DNA of 64,000 nt from an uncultured Chryseobacterium sp. (GCA_913776245.1 CAJYLO010000010.1:62001-126000), one strand, 5' to 3'; shown: positions 1 through 9,510, numbered from the stretch's first letter. Numbers and translations are program-made. The notes: a model not told the origin generated them from the letters alone.

Positions 1-1103
1 CATCCATCAGGTCTACTAAATCTACATTATCTGATAATGGTATTTTGGTCTGCTCTAATGTTTCTGAAATTTTATCTGTAAATTGATTAAATTGATCTTC
101 AATCCATTTTTCTAAGGAAAGTTCGCCAATGTCTTTTTTAGAATCTAAAAAATTATCTAATGCAACTTTAGCAAACTTGCCTATTGTTTTATTTATATTT
201 TTATATTCAATTCTGTCTCCGTTTGATTCTGCTACAATACCTCTTACAAAATCTTCATAGGTATAGCTTGGATGAAATTGAATCAATTTAAATTGCTCAT
301 TATTCTCTAACACATTAACAGCATTAGAAATATTTGTAAAAATATACTTTGCGACAGCAAGGACATAAGGATCATCCCCACCTGTGTTTTTCGGAGTTTC
401 CCCACGTTGCAGTTGTAATAGTTTTTCCTGAATTTTATTGAATGATGCTGACCATTTTTTTGTCGCTCTTTCAGATGAAAGTTCAACGCTATTGTTCGTT
501 ACTTTTTCTAACAGATAATAGTCTTGTGCTCCACTTGCATTAGGAATTGACAAACCTTTTTTCAAATAATTATGTAAATTAACATTTCCATTAGTTCCTA
601 TCATCTTAAGAGCTATTTCCTTAGCCAATTTAGTTTTACCAGTTCCAGGAGGACCTTGTAAGATGATTTGTTTTTTATAGTTAAGGATTTCTATTTTATC
701 TTCTATTTGTGCCATTGTTTCATTACGCATTATTAATTTATTAATAACATCTATTATCTCTTGCTTTTGTATTTTTCTAATTCCTGGTTGAAGTTGATAT
801 ATGAATTGATCACTTTCATCAAACTTAAAAAATTCTGCATTAAACACTAATAGATTTTCATCCTTATGTGGTATCTCAAGTTTTTCAAAATCGTTTGCAT
901 AGATTGGTAAATCAGCAATTGACATTGGTAAGGATTTTACTTTTGCAATTCCAAGTGCTGTAAAACCATCAGTTAAAAGAATAATATCATTAATATCATA
1001 TTTTTTATCCGTCCAACTAACTACAATTCTTTTTTGTAGAAGATAATCAAAAAATAGAGGTGCATCGGAATACCACCGACATCCTAGTTTCCAATAGTTC
1101 ATA
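1..1103 (-). CDS. McrB-like AAA+ ATPase (5' part, cut by window edge)
   Basis: I translated this stretch by hand: an open frame starts at the ATG at 1103 and runs without a stop off the left edge (about 367 codons visible). A Walker A motif GPPGTGKT lies near residues 150-157. A later segment containing FHPSYTYEDFVRG is characteristic of McrB-type restriction ATPases, which power DNA translocation for a McrC nuclease. The first ~110 residues show no clear family and may be a DNA-recognition domain, as in other McrB proteins. The gene starts 35 bp after hsdS on the same strand, so it is probably the fifth gene of the restriction operon. Sensor motifs and any mcrC partner are outside the window, so modified-DNA restriction is inferred. 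Confidence 0.8.
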
Positions 1104-1138
1104 GTTTTTAGTTTTAAATTAATATATTAGTTTTTATT

Positions 1139-3181
1139 TCATTTTCTCTTCGACCTTTTTATTTCATTCCCCCAACCATTAGGCACAATACCATTCTCAC
1201 GCATCCACTCCAAAGCCTTATCAAGTCTATCCTTATATTTTGCTTTACCCGGATCCCAGTTTAAGAAATCCTCTTTCAATAAATGGTCTGTAATAGCTTC
1301 ATTCCTTTTGATTCTATTATTCCAAACAGCATACAGGGTAGAGACAATTTCTGGTCTTTCATAGTTAGTGTTCTCAAATATTGCTATGAAATCATTGATC
1401 TTTTGTTTTTCTTCATTCGAAAAGTAACCATATTCTTTTACCGATTTGTTCTGATTTTCTCCACTGACTATTCTTTTCAAAGTTCCTTGCTGTTCAAAAG
1501 CAAACCATTTAGACTTTAAAACTTCATCCCAAAAAGTTTTAGTAAAACCTCCATCGTAAGGTCCGGCTGCCTGAACCGAATAATTCTGATTGAGATCTCT
1601 CTGCAGAACGTGGCACTCTATCAAGTGAAGTAATTTCTCAAACTTAGTTTTACCGAAAGACTTATCTTCTAATGACTGGTTGATAATATGTGTTGCCAAC
1701 ATCTTGCGCTGAACTTTTTTGTCTCTTGTGGATAAAGTGGGATAAGATAGACTTTCTTCCGCAACAATTCTTAAAATCTCATCTGGCTTTACATACTTTT
1801 TAGCAACATTTTTTTTAGGTTTCTTACCATTCTTCAACGCCAAAATCTCCTCCAGCAAATCTCTGGCATCGCCATCAGTCTCCAACTGCTCGCTCAGCTC
1901 GCCTTTGAAAGCTTTGTGCAAAATGGTTTGTGGCAAAGTTTCTATTTTGGCTTTTAGGTTTTTGTATTTTTCTTCTATGGCATCTGCTTTGGCGAACAGA
2001 CTTTCTACACGGGAAACGATTTCTTGTTGTTCCTTTGTTGAAGGAAGTGGAACTATCTGCTCTCTCATCTTTTTAATACCATAAGCAGGTTGAGAAGTTG
2101 ACTTTGTATCCGCTTTTATCAATTGTAATAAAACTGGACTATCCAAATAATAAAATAGGAACTTTGAATTCACTACATCTAAACGAGGCTTTATTAAAAT
2201 TACATTTGCAGAAAGTGTATAATTTTGTATAGATGGGATAATAATTGGTCTACCAATAGTACCAATTTTTCCAAATATAAAATCACCATCCCTTAAAGTA
2301 TATCTATTTAAATGTTCATTTAGAATATTTTCACTAACTTTTCTTGCGTTTGTAAAATCAATATCTCCATTTTTATCAATATCTCCAATACCAATATATG
2401 GTATTCCATTATGTACTTCAGAAGGAGTTCTATGACTGGGATGTGGATCGATTATATCTGCAATTATAGACAGTTTTGTTTCTCTCCAATTCTCCAACTC
2501 TTTTCCCTCTATCCATTCCTCCGTCAATTTCCCCGTCACCGCCTGCGTCAAAACCTGCTGACGAAAGTTCTTCAACAAAACCGGGATTTTCTCCATTGAG
2601 GTTTTTATCACTTCCAACTGCCCAAACAACCGATCCAGCTTTTCTACAATACGGTTTTGCTCGGATAGTGGGGGAAGAGGAATTGAAATGGTTTCATATT
2701 CTTTGTATTTTAAATTTCGAAGATTATTACTTCCGCCTTGATATTTTACAATTTCGCCTAAATGATAAAAATATTGAAGATAATGATTGACATAAAAGCT
2801 ATTTAACTTTTTATCAACTCTTACTAATCTCAAAAAATTAGTACAAACTTTATCCGTTTCTTTTTCATAATTCAAAGCTTCATCGTCCACAATTACAGTT
2901 CTTCCAACTGGCTGTTCTGGACCACCACCCGAAATTTCTAAAAGAATATCACCAAATTCTAATTTTCTCGAATTAAGACTTGATTTTTTAATTTTACGTA
3001 ATGACGCTGTCGAACCTTTATCTCGATTCCAATTTTTTATTTCACTTCCTCTAATACATAAAGCTTCAACATAGTCATCATTATCAAAAAGAATATCTTT
3101 CCCCCAATCTCCTCCAATTACATAAGAAAATATTTGATTCAACTCAGCCGTTACCCAATTCTTTGGCAATTCTTTCTCCAT
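1139..3181 (-). CDS. hsdS: Type I restriction-modification specificity subunit with C-terminal extension
   Basis: HsdS sets the DNA target of the HsdR/HsdM complex. Two target-recognition domains are visible, each followed by a conserved helical spacer: LPPLSEQNRIVEKLDRLF near residue 172 and LPSTKEQQEIVSRVESLF near residue 382. HsdS proteins usually end soon after the second spacer (about 400-450 residues). This one continues for roughly 230 more residues, beginning with a basic linker (KNGKKPKKN) and followed by a separate folded domain containing GKTKFEKLLHLIE and AAGPYDGGF. The ATG at 3181 is chosen over an in-frame TTG at 3184 because it shares one base with the hsdM stop (TGATG), a normal translational-coupling arrangement. 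The extension is discussed as a finding. Confidence 0.93.
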   Translation of the reverse strand: MEKELPKNWVTAELNQIFSYVIGGDWGKDILFDNDDYVEALCIRGSEIKNWNRDKGSTASLRKIKKSSLNSRKLEFGDILLEISGGGPEQPVGRTVIVDDEALNYEKETDKVCTNFLRLVRVDKKLNSFYVNHYLQYFYHLGEIVKYQGGSNNLRNLKYKEYETISIPLPPLSEQNRIVEKLDRLFGQLEVIKTSMEKIPVLLKNFRQQVLTQAVTGKLTEEWIEGKELENWRETKLSIIADIIDPHPSHRTPSEVHNGIPYIGIGDIDKNGDIDFTNARKVSENILNEHLNRYTLRDGDFIFGKIGTIGRPIIIPSIQNYTLSANVILIKPRLDVVNSKFLFYYLDSPVLLQLIKADTKSTSQPAYGIKKMREQIVPLPSTKEQQEIVSRVESLFAKADAIEEKYKNLKAKIETLPQTILHKAFKGELSEQLETDGDARDLLEEILALKNGKKPKKNVAKKYVKPDEILRIVAEESLSYPTLSTRDKKVQRKMLATHIINQSLEDKSFGKTKFEKLLHLIECHVLQRDLNQNYSVQAAGPYDGGFTKTFWDEVLKSKWFAFEQQGTLKRIVSGENQNKSVKEYGYFSNEEKQKINDFIAIFENTNYERPEIVSTLYAVWNNRIKRNEAITDHLLKEDFLNWDPGKAKYKDRLDKALEWMRENGIVPNGWGNEIKRSKRK

Positions 3182-4641
3182 CAATTCAATTCTTTTATCA
3201 TTGCATTCAGTTGCTCGGTAATGCTTTGCAGTTCTGCTAAAGCGTCTTTGGCAATATCAATCGGTTCTCCCAGATCTTCGCTGTTGCTCAGGCTACTGTC
3301 GGCAATCAATCCCAAATCGAGGCTGTAGTTTTTCTTTTCTATTTCTTCCAGAGAGATGCACTGCCATCTTTCATCAGTAATGGTTTTTCTTTTCTCATCA
3401 TTTATTTCGGCTTCATAGTTTTTCAAGACTTGGTCTGCTCCAATGCCTCCGGTATAAGCAGTAATAAAATCTTCAAAAGCTTTTTCGGTAAAAGGGGTAC
3501 GTTTTCCAAAACTCGGCATATTGGTACGCATATCGTAGAACCAGACGTTTTGGGTATTTGCTTCATCATTTTTGCCTCGGGTAAAAAACAGGACATTGGT
3601 TTTCACGCCTGCAGCATAGAAAATCCCCGTAGGCAAACGCAAAATGGTGTGCAAATTACATTTTTCCATCAGGTCTTTACGGATGCGCTGTCCGTCGCCA
3701 TCTTCAAACAAAACATTATCTGGTAAAACCACCGCGGCACGGCCTGTTCCGTCGGTAATCAAACTTCGGTAGATATGCTGTAAGAAATTGAGCTGTTTGT
3801 TGCTTGATACATATTTAAGGTCATTTCTGGTAGGCTTTTCACCTCCTTTTTTAGTTCCAAAAGGCGGGTTGGCCAATACGCCGTTGTAGCCTTTCAGGTT
3901 TTCTCCCAAACTGGTTAAAGTATCACCGAGATAGATGGTACTTTCCATCCCGTGAAGTCGGGCATTCATCAACGCCAAACGGTGTGCATCACCCACCAGT
4001 TCAACCCCTGAAAAGGCTTTCTCTTCCTGAAATTTTATTTGGTCAGCTGACAGTGTATAACGGTAATCGTATTTTTCTTTCAAATAATGGTCTGCCGAAA
4101 TCATAAACCCAAAAGTTCCACAAGCGGGATCGTTCCATTTTTCACCCAATTTAGGAGCCATTAGTTTCACCATTACATTGATTAAGGGACGAGGTGTAAA
4201 ATACTGCCCTGCCCCGCTTTTCTTTTCTCCTGCATTTTTCTCCAAAAGACTTTCATAGATGTCTCCCATCACATCACGGTCAGATTCTTCGTACCAATCT
4301 AAGTCGTCTATTGCTTTTACCAAAGTATTAAAGTTGACAGGCTTCGTTAGCGTAGTAGAAGCATTGGTATAAATATCTTTGATGGATGCGCTGTCAGTTT
4401 TACTACTTACAGTAGCCAAAAATTCACGATATAATCTGAAAGCCTCAACATTATCAGTTTCTTCTGTAAACTTTGCCCATCGATACTCTTCAGGGATTTG
4501 CTCTGCAAAACCTTTCACTTCCGAAAGTTTAAGAAAAAGGATGTAAGTCAGTTCGTTAAGATATTGGTGATATGTCACCCCATCATCACGAAGTACGTTA
4601 CAAAGATTCCAAAGTTTATTGGCTATTTCCTGTGCGCTCAT
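3181..4641 (-). CDS. hsdM: Type I restriction-modification DNA methyltransferase subunit
   Basis: This is the modification subunit, an S-adenosylmethionine-dependent N6-adenine methyltransferase that protects host DNA and forms the core of the restriction complex. The 486 residues carry the N-terminal HsdM helical domain, GQYFTPR (145-151), the SAM-binding motif DPACGTFGF (171-179) and the catalytic NPPF (258-261). Length and motif order are standard for the family, and all catalytic residues are present. It sits between the GIY-YIG gene (3-bp gap) and hsdS (1-base overlap), so the three genes should be co-translated. The downstream hsdS fixes the methylated sequence, which cannot be read from the protein. 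Confidence 0.96.
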   Translation of the reverse strand: MSAQEIANKLWNLCNVLRDDGVTYHQYLNELTYILFLKLSEVKGFAEQIPEEYRWAKFTEETDNVEAFRLYREFLATVSSKTDSASIKDIYTNASTTLTKPVNFNTLVKAIDDLDWYEESDRDVMGDIYESLLEKNAGEKKSGAGQYFTPRPLINVMVKLMAPKLGEKWNDPACGTFGFMISADHYLKEKYDYRYTLSADQIKFQEEKAFSGVELVGDAHRLALMNARLHGMESTIYLGDTLTSLGENLKGYNGVLANPPFGTKKGGEKPTRNDLKYVSSNKQLNFLQHIYRSLITDGTGRAAVVLPDNVLFEDGDGQRIRKDLMEKCNLHTILRLPTGIFYAAGVKTNVLFFTRGKNDEANTQNVWFYDMRTNMPSFGKRTPFTEKAFEDFITAYTGGIGADQVLKNYEAEINDEKRKTITDERWQCISLEEIEKKNYSLDLGLIADSSLSNSEDLGEPIDIAKDALAELQSITEQLNAMIKELN

Positions 4642-4644
4642 ATA

Positions 4645-5430
4645 TTATTTGTTTCTTGCTGTTATTCTGCATTTGTCTTTTGCCATTCTCAGCTCCGCTA
4701 ATGCAAGAGGATTGTGACTATCATTCAGCAAGGGTTTAAGTTTGCAAATTAAGTATTTTTCTTCTTCAAAATTGCTCGTTTTAAAAACAGCAATCTCTAA
4801 ATTATTTTCGATCCAAAGAATAATTTTCTTTTGGTCTTCCTTTATAAATTTGTAATTATTTTGATTTGACATTCCGTTTAATGAGCATGCCTCTGGTAGG
4901 TATCCTAAGACTGCCCCAATACTTCTGAAAAAAGTTCCGTGACCTTTTGCATAAAGTTCTTGATTTAATCGATCTCTAAGTGTTTGCCCTTCTGCTTTAC
5001 CAACATATATAATTTGATGCTTTCTCTCAGATAGAAACTGTTGAAAGGGTTTTGGTAATAAACATTTCTGTTTTAATCTTAAACAGTATAATCCATAAAA
5101 GTTCAATCCATTTATAAAATGATGATCGATAACAGAATATTTGGCATTTAATAAATTTAAAACTGAAGTAGAAACCTCCTGAAATTCATGTTTTATTGTA
5201 CTATCAATTTTTGAATTAGCGATGTTAGAAATGACTTTTATTTTTCCGCTTGAAATTAATCTATCAAAATCAGAAGAGGTTATATTCTTTATATTAAAGT
5301 CAGTCATACGAAAATCAAGCTTCTGCATTTCGCGTCTAGCTTTTTTTCGGTCTTCCGGACTGTCTGCCTTTTCATAAGTAATGACAAGACCTCTTAATCT
5401 TTCAATTATTTCTTCTGAAAAATTCGTCAT
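4645..5430 (-). CDS. GIY-YIG nuclease-like protein inside the type I R-M operon
   Basis: The 261-residue protein has an N-terminal helical region (about 1-100) of unknown function and a GIY-YIG-like domain. The motif pair reads GLY (113-115) and YVG (142-144), followed by LRDRL (151-155) with candidate catalytic Arg. A late segment with Glu222-224, KYLICKLKPLLN and Asn236 matches the Glu and Asn positions of GIY-YIG restriction enzymes such as the Eco29kI type. These residues look intact, so an active metal-dependent nuclease is plausible. It starts on the last base of the hsdR stop (TAATG) and ends 3 bp before hsdM, so it is an integral operon member. Standard type I systems need only R, M and S. 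No signal peptide is seen. Function is inferred from motif spacing. Confidence 0.75.
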   Translation of the reverse strand: MTNFSEEIIERLRGLVITYEKADSPEDRKKARREMQKLDFRMTDFNIKNITSSDFDRLISSGKIKVISNIANSKIDSTIKHEFQEVSTSVLNLLNAKYSVIDHHFINGLNFYGLYCLRLKQKCLLPKPFQQFLSERKHQIIYVGKAEGQTLRDRLNQELYAKGHGTFFRSIGAVLGYLPEACSLNGMSNQNNYKFIKEDQKKIILWIENNLEIAVFKTSNFEEEKYLICKLKPLLNDSHNPLALAELRMAKDKCRITARNK

Positions 5431-8400
5431 TATGCAGAATATAAATCGTTATTCAACCCAATAATCAAGTCCTCCAATTCATTATTAAAAATCTTATCAA
5501 TTTTCTTAAAACCTCCTTCATCTAAGAACGGTTTCAAATCAAGATCTTTCTTGGTTAAAATGCTTTCAGCAAGCAACTGCTTTTCAAAACGGTCAATCCA
5601 TTTCAACTGATGAATATTCCAGTCTCTGCTTGATTTAATCTTACTAATGGCATTTTTCACACGTTCTTGTGGTGAAATAAGGTCAACACCCATAGAGAGT
5701 GTTCTGATGTATGCAATAATATCTGCTGCAATGTCTATATTTTTTGCAGATTTCCAAGCCGTATTGAGAGATATTTCATTATAACCTTTTTCATCTAGAA
5801 TCAACTTAAGTTCTTTCAAGGACTTACGGTCTAGTTCTTGTGGCTTATTACAAATGATATTAATCGCTGCAATGGCGTTGATGTTTTCTGCAATGAATTT
5901 CTTAAAGCCTTCAATATAATCTTCTGGCTTTTCTGCATTTCCATAGCCACGCGTCACTTCTCTAATAGAATCTTTGTGGGTGGAATAGACTTGTGTGTAC
6001 TTATTATAGACTTTGTTATCCAGATAGTTCCAAAGTGAGCTGAGTTGCTCTACTTTTCGTTTTATTTCGGAACTGGGTGTATTTTTAAGGTCTGCAATTA
6101 ATTCCGCAATTGATTTTCCATCTGTATGAAGTTGGATATGCTCCTGCTGCTCAGCTTTAACTAACTTAGCCTTGCGTTGTAGCTTGGCAACAATTTGTTC
6201 TATTTGACTGTTTAACCTCTGTTCATTTGTAATTCTTTCTGTTTCCTCAACCAATTGCTCGAAACTGTAAGATGGATTAGAAACCGTCTGCATCTGGGTA
6301 TAATCCTGAAGTGCTTCGTATAACCTCACCGCATCATAAATTCTAAAAGCCTCTTTACCTATTTCAGGACATAGACGGGTGGCTCTTCCCAGCATCTGCT
6401 CATACAGAATACGGGAGCGAACTCGGCGCATAAAAACAATATTACAAATCGATGGAATATCTATACCTGTACTCAACAGATCAACTGTAATAACAATGTT
6501 TGGATATCTTTCGTTTTTAAAATCTCTTGTCAGCTGTGCATTCTCGTAAACACTTCCGGTAATTTTTTCAATCGCTTTGTTGTGCACTTCTACACCTATG
6601 TTATAGAACTCTTCTTTTAGCATATGCAAAATAGTATCAGCATGGCTGTCTCTCGCTGCAAAAATTAACGTCTTTTCATTACCATTGGGATCTAAATTTT
6701 CTGCTAAATATTTGACAACTGTTCTGTTGAAATTATCATTAAGAACCTGTTTGTTAAAATGCTCTACATCAAATTTAAGCTCATCATCCAGTGCTTCCAA
6801 TTCTGTGATTTCTCCTGTTTCAGCATCATAAGCTTGTGGCTTCTCCCCTTTTTCCCATTTAATGCCTTCAGAATTAAGATTGGTAGAAATATTATAAGGA
6901 GGTTCATGGTCAACCAAGTTACCATCAATTACAGCTTGTCGGTATGAGTAATCAAAAACAGAGTCACCAAATATTTCTTTGGTATGAAGAGCAGGCGTTG
7001 CTGTCATTCCGATTTTAAAGGCATCAAAATAATCCAGCACTTTTCGGTATTGTGCTACATAATCATCCTCACTCCTTATTCCGAAATCATCTTCGTTCAT
7101 TTCTTTGTCCAACTGATACCCTCTGTGTGCCTCATCTACAATCACACAGTCATAGGTGTCAACAGTTAAAGGTGGATCTGTGGAATAAAACAATCGCTTT
7201 ACCATACTCTGAACGGTCGCAAAATGAAGCCTTGTTCCAAAATCAGGCTTTGTTACTGCAGTATCTTCGAATTTATAAATATCTCCAAACGACAACTGTC
7301 CTACCACTTTATTTTCTTTGATGCTATCTTTTGCCTGCGAAGCAAGCAACGTTCTGTCTGTTAAAAAAAGAATTCTTTTAAAACGGTCAGCTTTTATTAG
7401 ACGATAAATCAAACCATTGATTGTTCTGGTTTTTCCCGTTCCCGTAGCCATTACCAGCAAAGCTCTTCTGTCTTGTGGCTGTTCAATTAGTTTATTTTCA
7501 ACGGATTTGATCGCTTCTATTTGGTAATCACGTAGACTCAGACCTTGCGGTGAGCTCAGATAATCATAATCGCTGTCTTCTAATTTTTGATTAGCGGCTA
7601 CTGCATCACGCTTATAGATTTCTTTCAATCCATCTGGTGATAACCATCCACGTAAAGGATAACCATTGTTGGTATTGATTCTAATATCCTGAAACCAAAT
7701 ACCGCTTTTGGTTTTAATTTGTTCAAGATATTTTCTGCCATTGGTCGAAAAAAGGAAAGGTGCTTTGTAGTTCTCCCACTCACCTAAAATCTGAAAACTA
7801 TCATTAGCTGAGAGTTTCTCTGCATACACTTTAGATTGTCGCAAATCAGTTGAAATATCAAGCCCGTACTTCTTAGCTTCTACCAGTCCGTACAACTCAA
7901 GACCTATGAACAAAGCATAGTCCGCATATTTACTACCACACGGCCATTCTGCTATGGCAATATTTTTTCCTTTTTGCGGAAGTGTTTTATGGTATTTATA
8001 ATTGATATTTACAGTATCACATTCCCACCCTGCATCTCTCAATTGTTTATCAATTAACTCCAAACGCGTTTCTTGTTCACTCCAGTCAATCCGGTTTGCA
8101 GATTCTATAGATTTTGCCCTTCTTGAGTTAATATTCTGTTTCGATTGATTTAAGATTTTAATCTTATTTTGATAATCCTGGATTTGTTCAGCTAATTCAG
8201 CTAGTTTCTCATTGGACTTTTCAGTTTCAACTTTTGATTGTTCCTGTGGAAGCTCGTAGTCTTTAATTTCAATATAATCATTTTCATAGGTTTCATAGAA
8301 CCATCTTGAAAGGATAAATAATTTTTTAAGAATAAAGAGAGCTTCCTGTTTGGTACTTTCTCCATTATGCGAAGCATTATTACCAGATTTCCTGATAGTA

Positions 8401-8654
8401 TGAAATATACTACCTATTGCATCAGGAAATATATTTCTATTTTGTAGGAACTGAATAGACTCCACTTGATTTCTGCCATTCAGATTCTCAACTTCCAAAT
8501 CAGCAATTAACTTAATAAGCTTTTCACCAAAAAGTCTGGCTTTTGAAATACAAGAACTTGCATCCACGTAATACAAACTTTCAGCTAGTCTTGCTTGATT
8601 ATATAACGAAGGATAAGACTCACAAAGGAAATTAAAACTAGACAAATCTGCCAT
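5430..8654 (-). CDS. hsdR: Type I restriction enzyme endonuclease/translocase subunit
   Basis: HsdR translocates and cleaves unmethylated DNA. The 1074-residue protein begins with a DUF4145-like helical region (about 1-125) and a coiled coil (about 140-185). It then has the HsdR nuclease core, with Asp245 and a Glu259-Ala-Lys261 motif fitting the PD-(D/E)XK signature. The helicase motor shows Walker A ATGTGKT (403-409), DEAH (507-510) and a GMTATP motif. The C-terminal region (about 800-1074) should contact HsdM. All motifs are intact, so the enzyme is probably functional. It is the first gene of the operon, with a candidate -7 element at 8682-8689. Confidence 0.95.
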   Translation of the reverse strand: MADLSSFNFLCESYPSLYNQARLAESLYYVDASSCISKARLFGEKLIKLIADLEVENLNGRNQVESIQFLQNRNIFPDAIGSIFHTIRKSGNNASHNGESTKQEALFILKKLFILSRWFYETYENDYIEIKDYELPQEQSKVETEKSNEKLAELAEQIQDYQNKIKILNQSKQNINSRRAKSIESANRIDWSEQETRLELIDKQLRDAGWECDTVNINYKYHKTLPQKGKNIAIAEWPCGSKYADYALFIGLELYGLVEAKKYGLDISTDLRQSKVYAEKLSANDSFQILGEWENYKAPFLFSTNGRKYLEQIKTKSGIWFQDIRINTNNGYPLRGWLSPDGLKEIYKRDAVAANQKLEDSDYDYLSSPQGLSLRDYQIEAIKSVENKLIEQPQDRRALLVMATGTGKTRTINGLIYRLIKADRFKRILFLTDRTLLASQAKDSIKENKVVGQLSFGDIYKFEDTAVTKPDFGTRLHFATVQSMVKRLFYSTDPPLTVDTYDCVIVDEAHRGYQLDKEMNEDDFGIRSEDDYVAQYRKVLDYFDAFKIGMTATPALHTKEIFGDSVFDYSYRQAVIDGNLVDHEPPYNISTNLNSEGIKWEKGEKPQAYDAETGEITELEALDDELKFDVEHFNKQVLNDNFNRTVVKYLAENLDPNGNEKTLIFAARDSHADTILHMLKEEFYNIGVEVHNKAIEKITGSVYENAQLTRDFKNERYPNIVITVDLLSTGIDIPSICNIVFMRRVRSRILYEQMLGRATRLCPEIGKEAFRIYDAVRLYEALQDYTQMQTVSNPSYSFEQLVEETERITNEQRLNSQIEQIVAKLQRKAKLVKAEQQEHIQLHTDGKSIAELIADLKNTPSSEIKRKVEQLSSLWNYLDNKVYNKYTQVYSTHKDSIREVTRGYGNAEKPEDYIEGFKKFIAENINAIAAINIICNKPQELDRKSLKELKLILDEKGYNEISLNTAWKSAKNIDIAADIIAYIRTLSMGVDLISPQERVKNAISKIKSSRDWNIHQLKWIDRFEKQLLAESILTKKDLDLKPFLDEGGFKKIDKIFNNELEDLIIGLNNDLYSA

Positions 8655-8681
8655 ATATTATGATAAATTAGTTTTTAATTC

Positions 8682-8689
8682 CAAATATA
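8682..8689 (-). promoter_or_regulatory. Candidate -7 element for the hsdR operon
   Basis: Read on the minus strand the sequence is TATATTTG, matching the Bacteroidota consensus TAnnTTTG. It lies about 28 bp upstream of the hsdR ATG, inside a short AT-rich gap. No convincing -33 TTG at normal spacing was found, so this is a moderate call. Confidence 0.45.
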
Positions 8690-8733
8690 ACAAAAAACCC
8701 AATTTATTCCTTTACGGTAATCCTCATTATCAC

Positions 8734-8758
8734 AAAAAAAACCCATCCTTTCGGATGG
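8734..8758 (-). terminator. Rho-independent terminator of the DUF6266 gene
   Basis: A 6-bp stem (CCATCC at 8743-8748, GGATGG at 8753-8758) with a TTTC loop is followed on the minus strand by eight U residues (A-run 8734-8741). It lies just past the DUF6266 stop and should keep that transcript out of the hsdR operon. Confidence 0.75.
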
Positions 8759-8766
8759 ATTCTCAG

Positions 8767-9408
8767 TTACTTCACCAGATGCTGCCCGAGGTAGAAACTC
8801 GTAGAGGCCGCCGTCTGCTTCACATTATTCAGGAAAGCATAGACCTCCATCGTTTTGCCGAGACAGTAGGCCGGCAGGGTGACATCGGCCATCAGGTCGG
8901 AGCGCATCACGATGCCCTCAAAGACCTCCCAGTTATTCAGCTCTTCGCAGTAGCACACGATGCTGACCTGGTCTGTAGGAGCGGCATCACCCTGCGTGCT
9001 GTTGTCCTCCCACTCCAGGTGCAGCACACCGCCGGGCTGCGTCGTGAGCACTGCGTTCTTGAAACTGGTGAGTTCGCCACGGGTGATCAGCACCTTGTTA
9101 AAGATCAGTTCCGGGAGACCTGCTACCATCTGAATGGCCGTGCTGATGGTGTAAGACACCGCCAGGTTCACCCGGGATTTCACGCCATTTCCCAATCCGA
9201 AGAAGCGGGACTGGATGTTTTTGATCGGTTGCAGAAAACTGATAGCCAGCTTAAACTTCATCTGCTGCTCCAGCTGCTTTTCCGTCGGGTTGCGTTTGGC
9301 GTTCTTAGGACGGCTGCGGATGATGTCCAGACCACGCCAGTTGGCGCCTACTACTGTTCCTACTTTACCGGAGAATCCACCAAGGATTCCTTTGTTTAAT
9401 GTTGCCAT
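8767..9408 (-). CDS. DUF6266 family protein
   Basis: The 213-residue protein begins MATLNKGILGGFSGKVGTVV, which is the hallmark start of the DUF6266 family common in Flavobacteriia and Sphingobacteriia. The family has no known biochemical role. No signal peptide, membrane segment or catalytic motif is visible, and the sequence looks like a compact beta-rich protein. The gene is monocistronic, with its own candidate promoter (9436-9443) and terminator (8734-8758). Its base composition is strikingly GC-richer than both the hsd operon and the repeats beside it, with many G/C third positions, which suggests separate acquisition. It sits between a defence operon and a tandem repeat array. Confidence 0.85.
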   Translation of the reverse strand: MATLNKGILGGFSGKVGTVVGANWRGLDIIRSRPKNAKRNPTEKQLEQQMKFKLAISFLQPIKNIQSRFFGLGNGVKSRVNLAVSYTISTAIQMVAGLPELIFNKVLITRGELTSFKNAVLTTQPGGVLHLEWEDNSTQGDAAPTDQVSIVCYCEELNNWEVFEGIVMRSDLMADVTLPAYCLGKTMEVYAFLNNVKQTAASTSFYLGQHLVK

Positions 9409-9435
9409 AATAATGATTTTTTAAAATTAGTGGGA

Positions 9436-9443
9436 CAAAGCTA
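9436..9443 (-). promoter_or_regulatory. Candidate -7 element for the DUF6266 gene
   Basis: The minus strand reads TAGCTTTG, fitting TAnnTTTG, about 28 bp upstream of the ATG at 9408. Further upstream TTTG elements are present but spacing is not ideal. Confidence 0.35.
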
Positions 9444-9477
9444 AAGCACAAATCCAAAGCCTGTATACCCGTGACGG

Positions 9478-9510
9478 GGTTTGACCGGTTTTGACTGGTT
9501 TTGACCGGGT
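9478..9510. repeat. Short direct repeat, TTTGACYGGT-type, three copies
   Basis: Three adjacent copies of a ~10-bp unit (TTTGACCGGT, TTTGACTGGT, TTTGACCGGG) lie upstream of the DUF6266 promoter. Direct repeats at this position could be a regulator-binding array or slipped-strand duplication. Nothing else identifies them. Confidence 0.6.

Noticed and set aside
8755-9399. Long plus-strand frame opposite the DUF6266 gene
   Set aside because: It lies entirely over a recognisable minus-strand gene and its product has no family character; the GC-rich composition leaves few stops in other frames.
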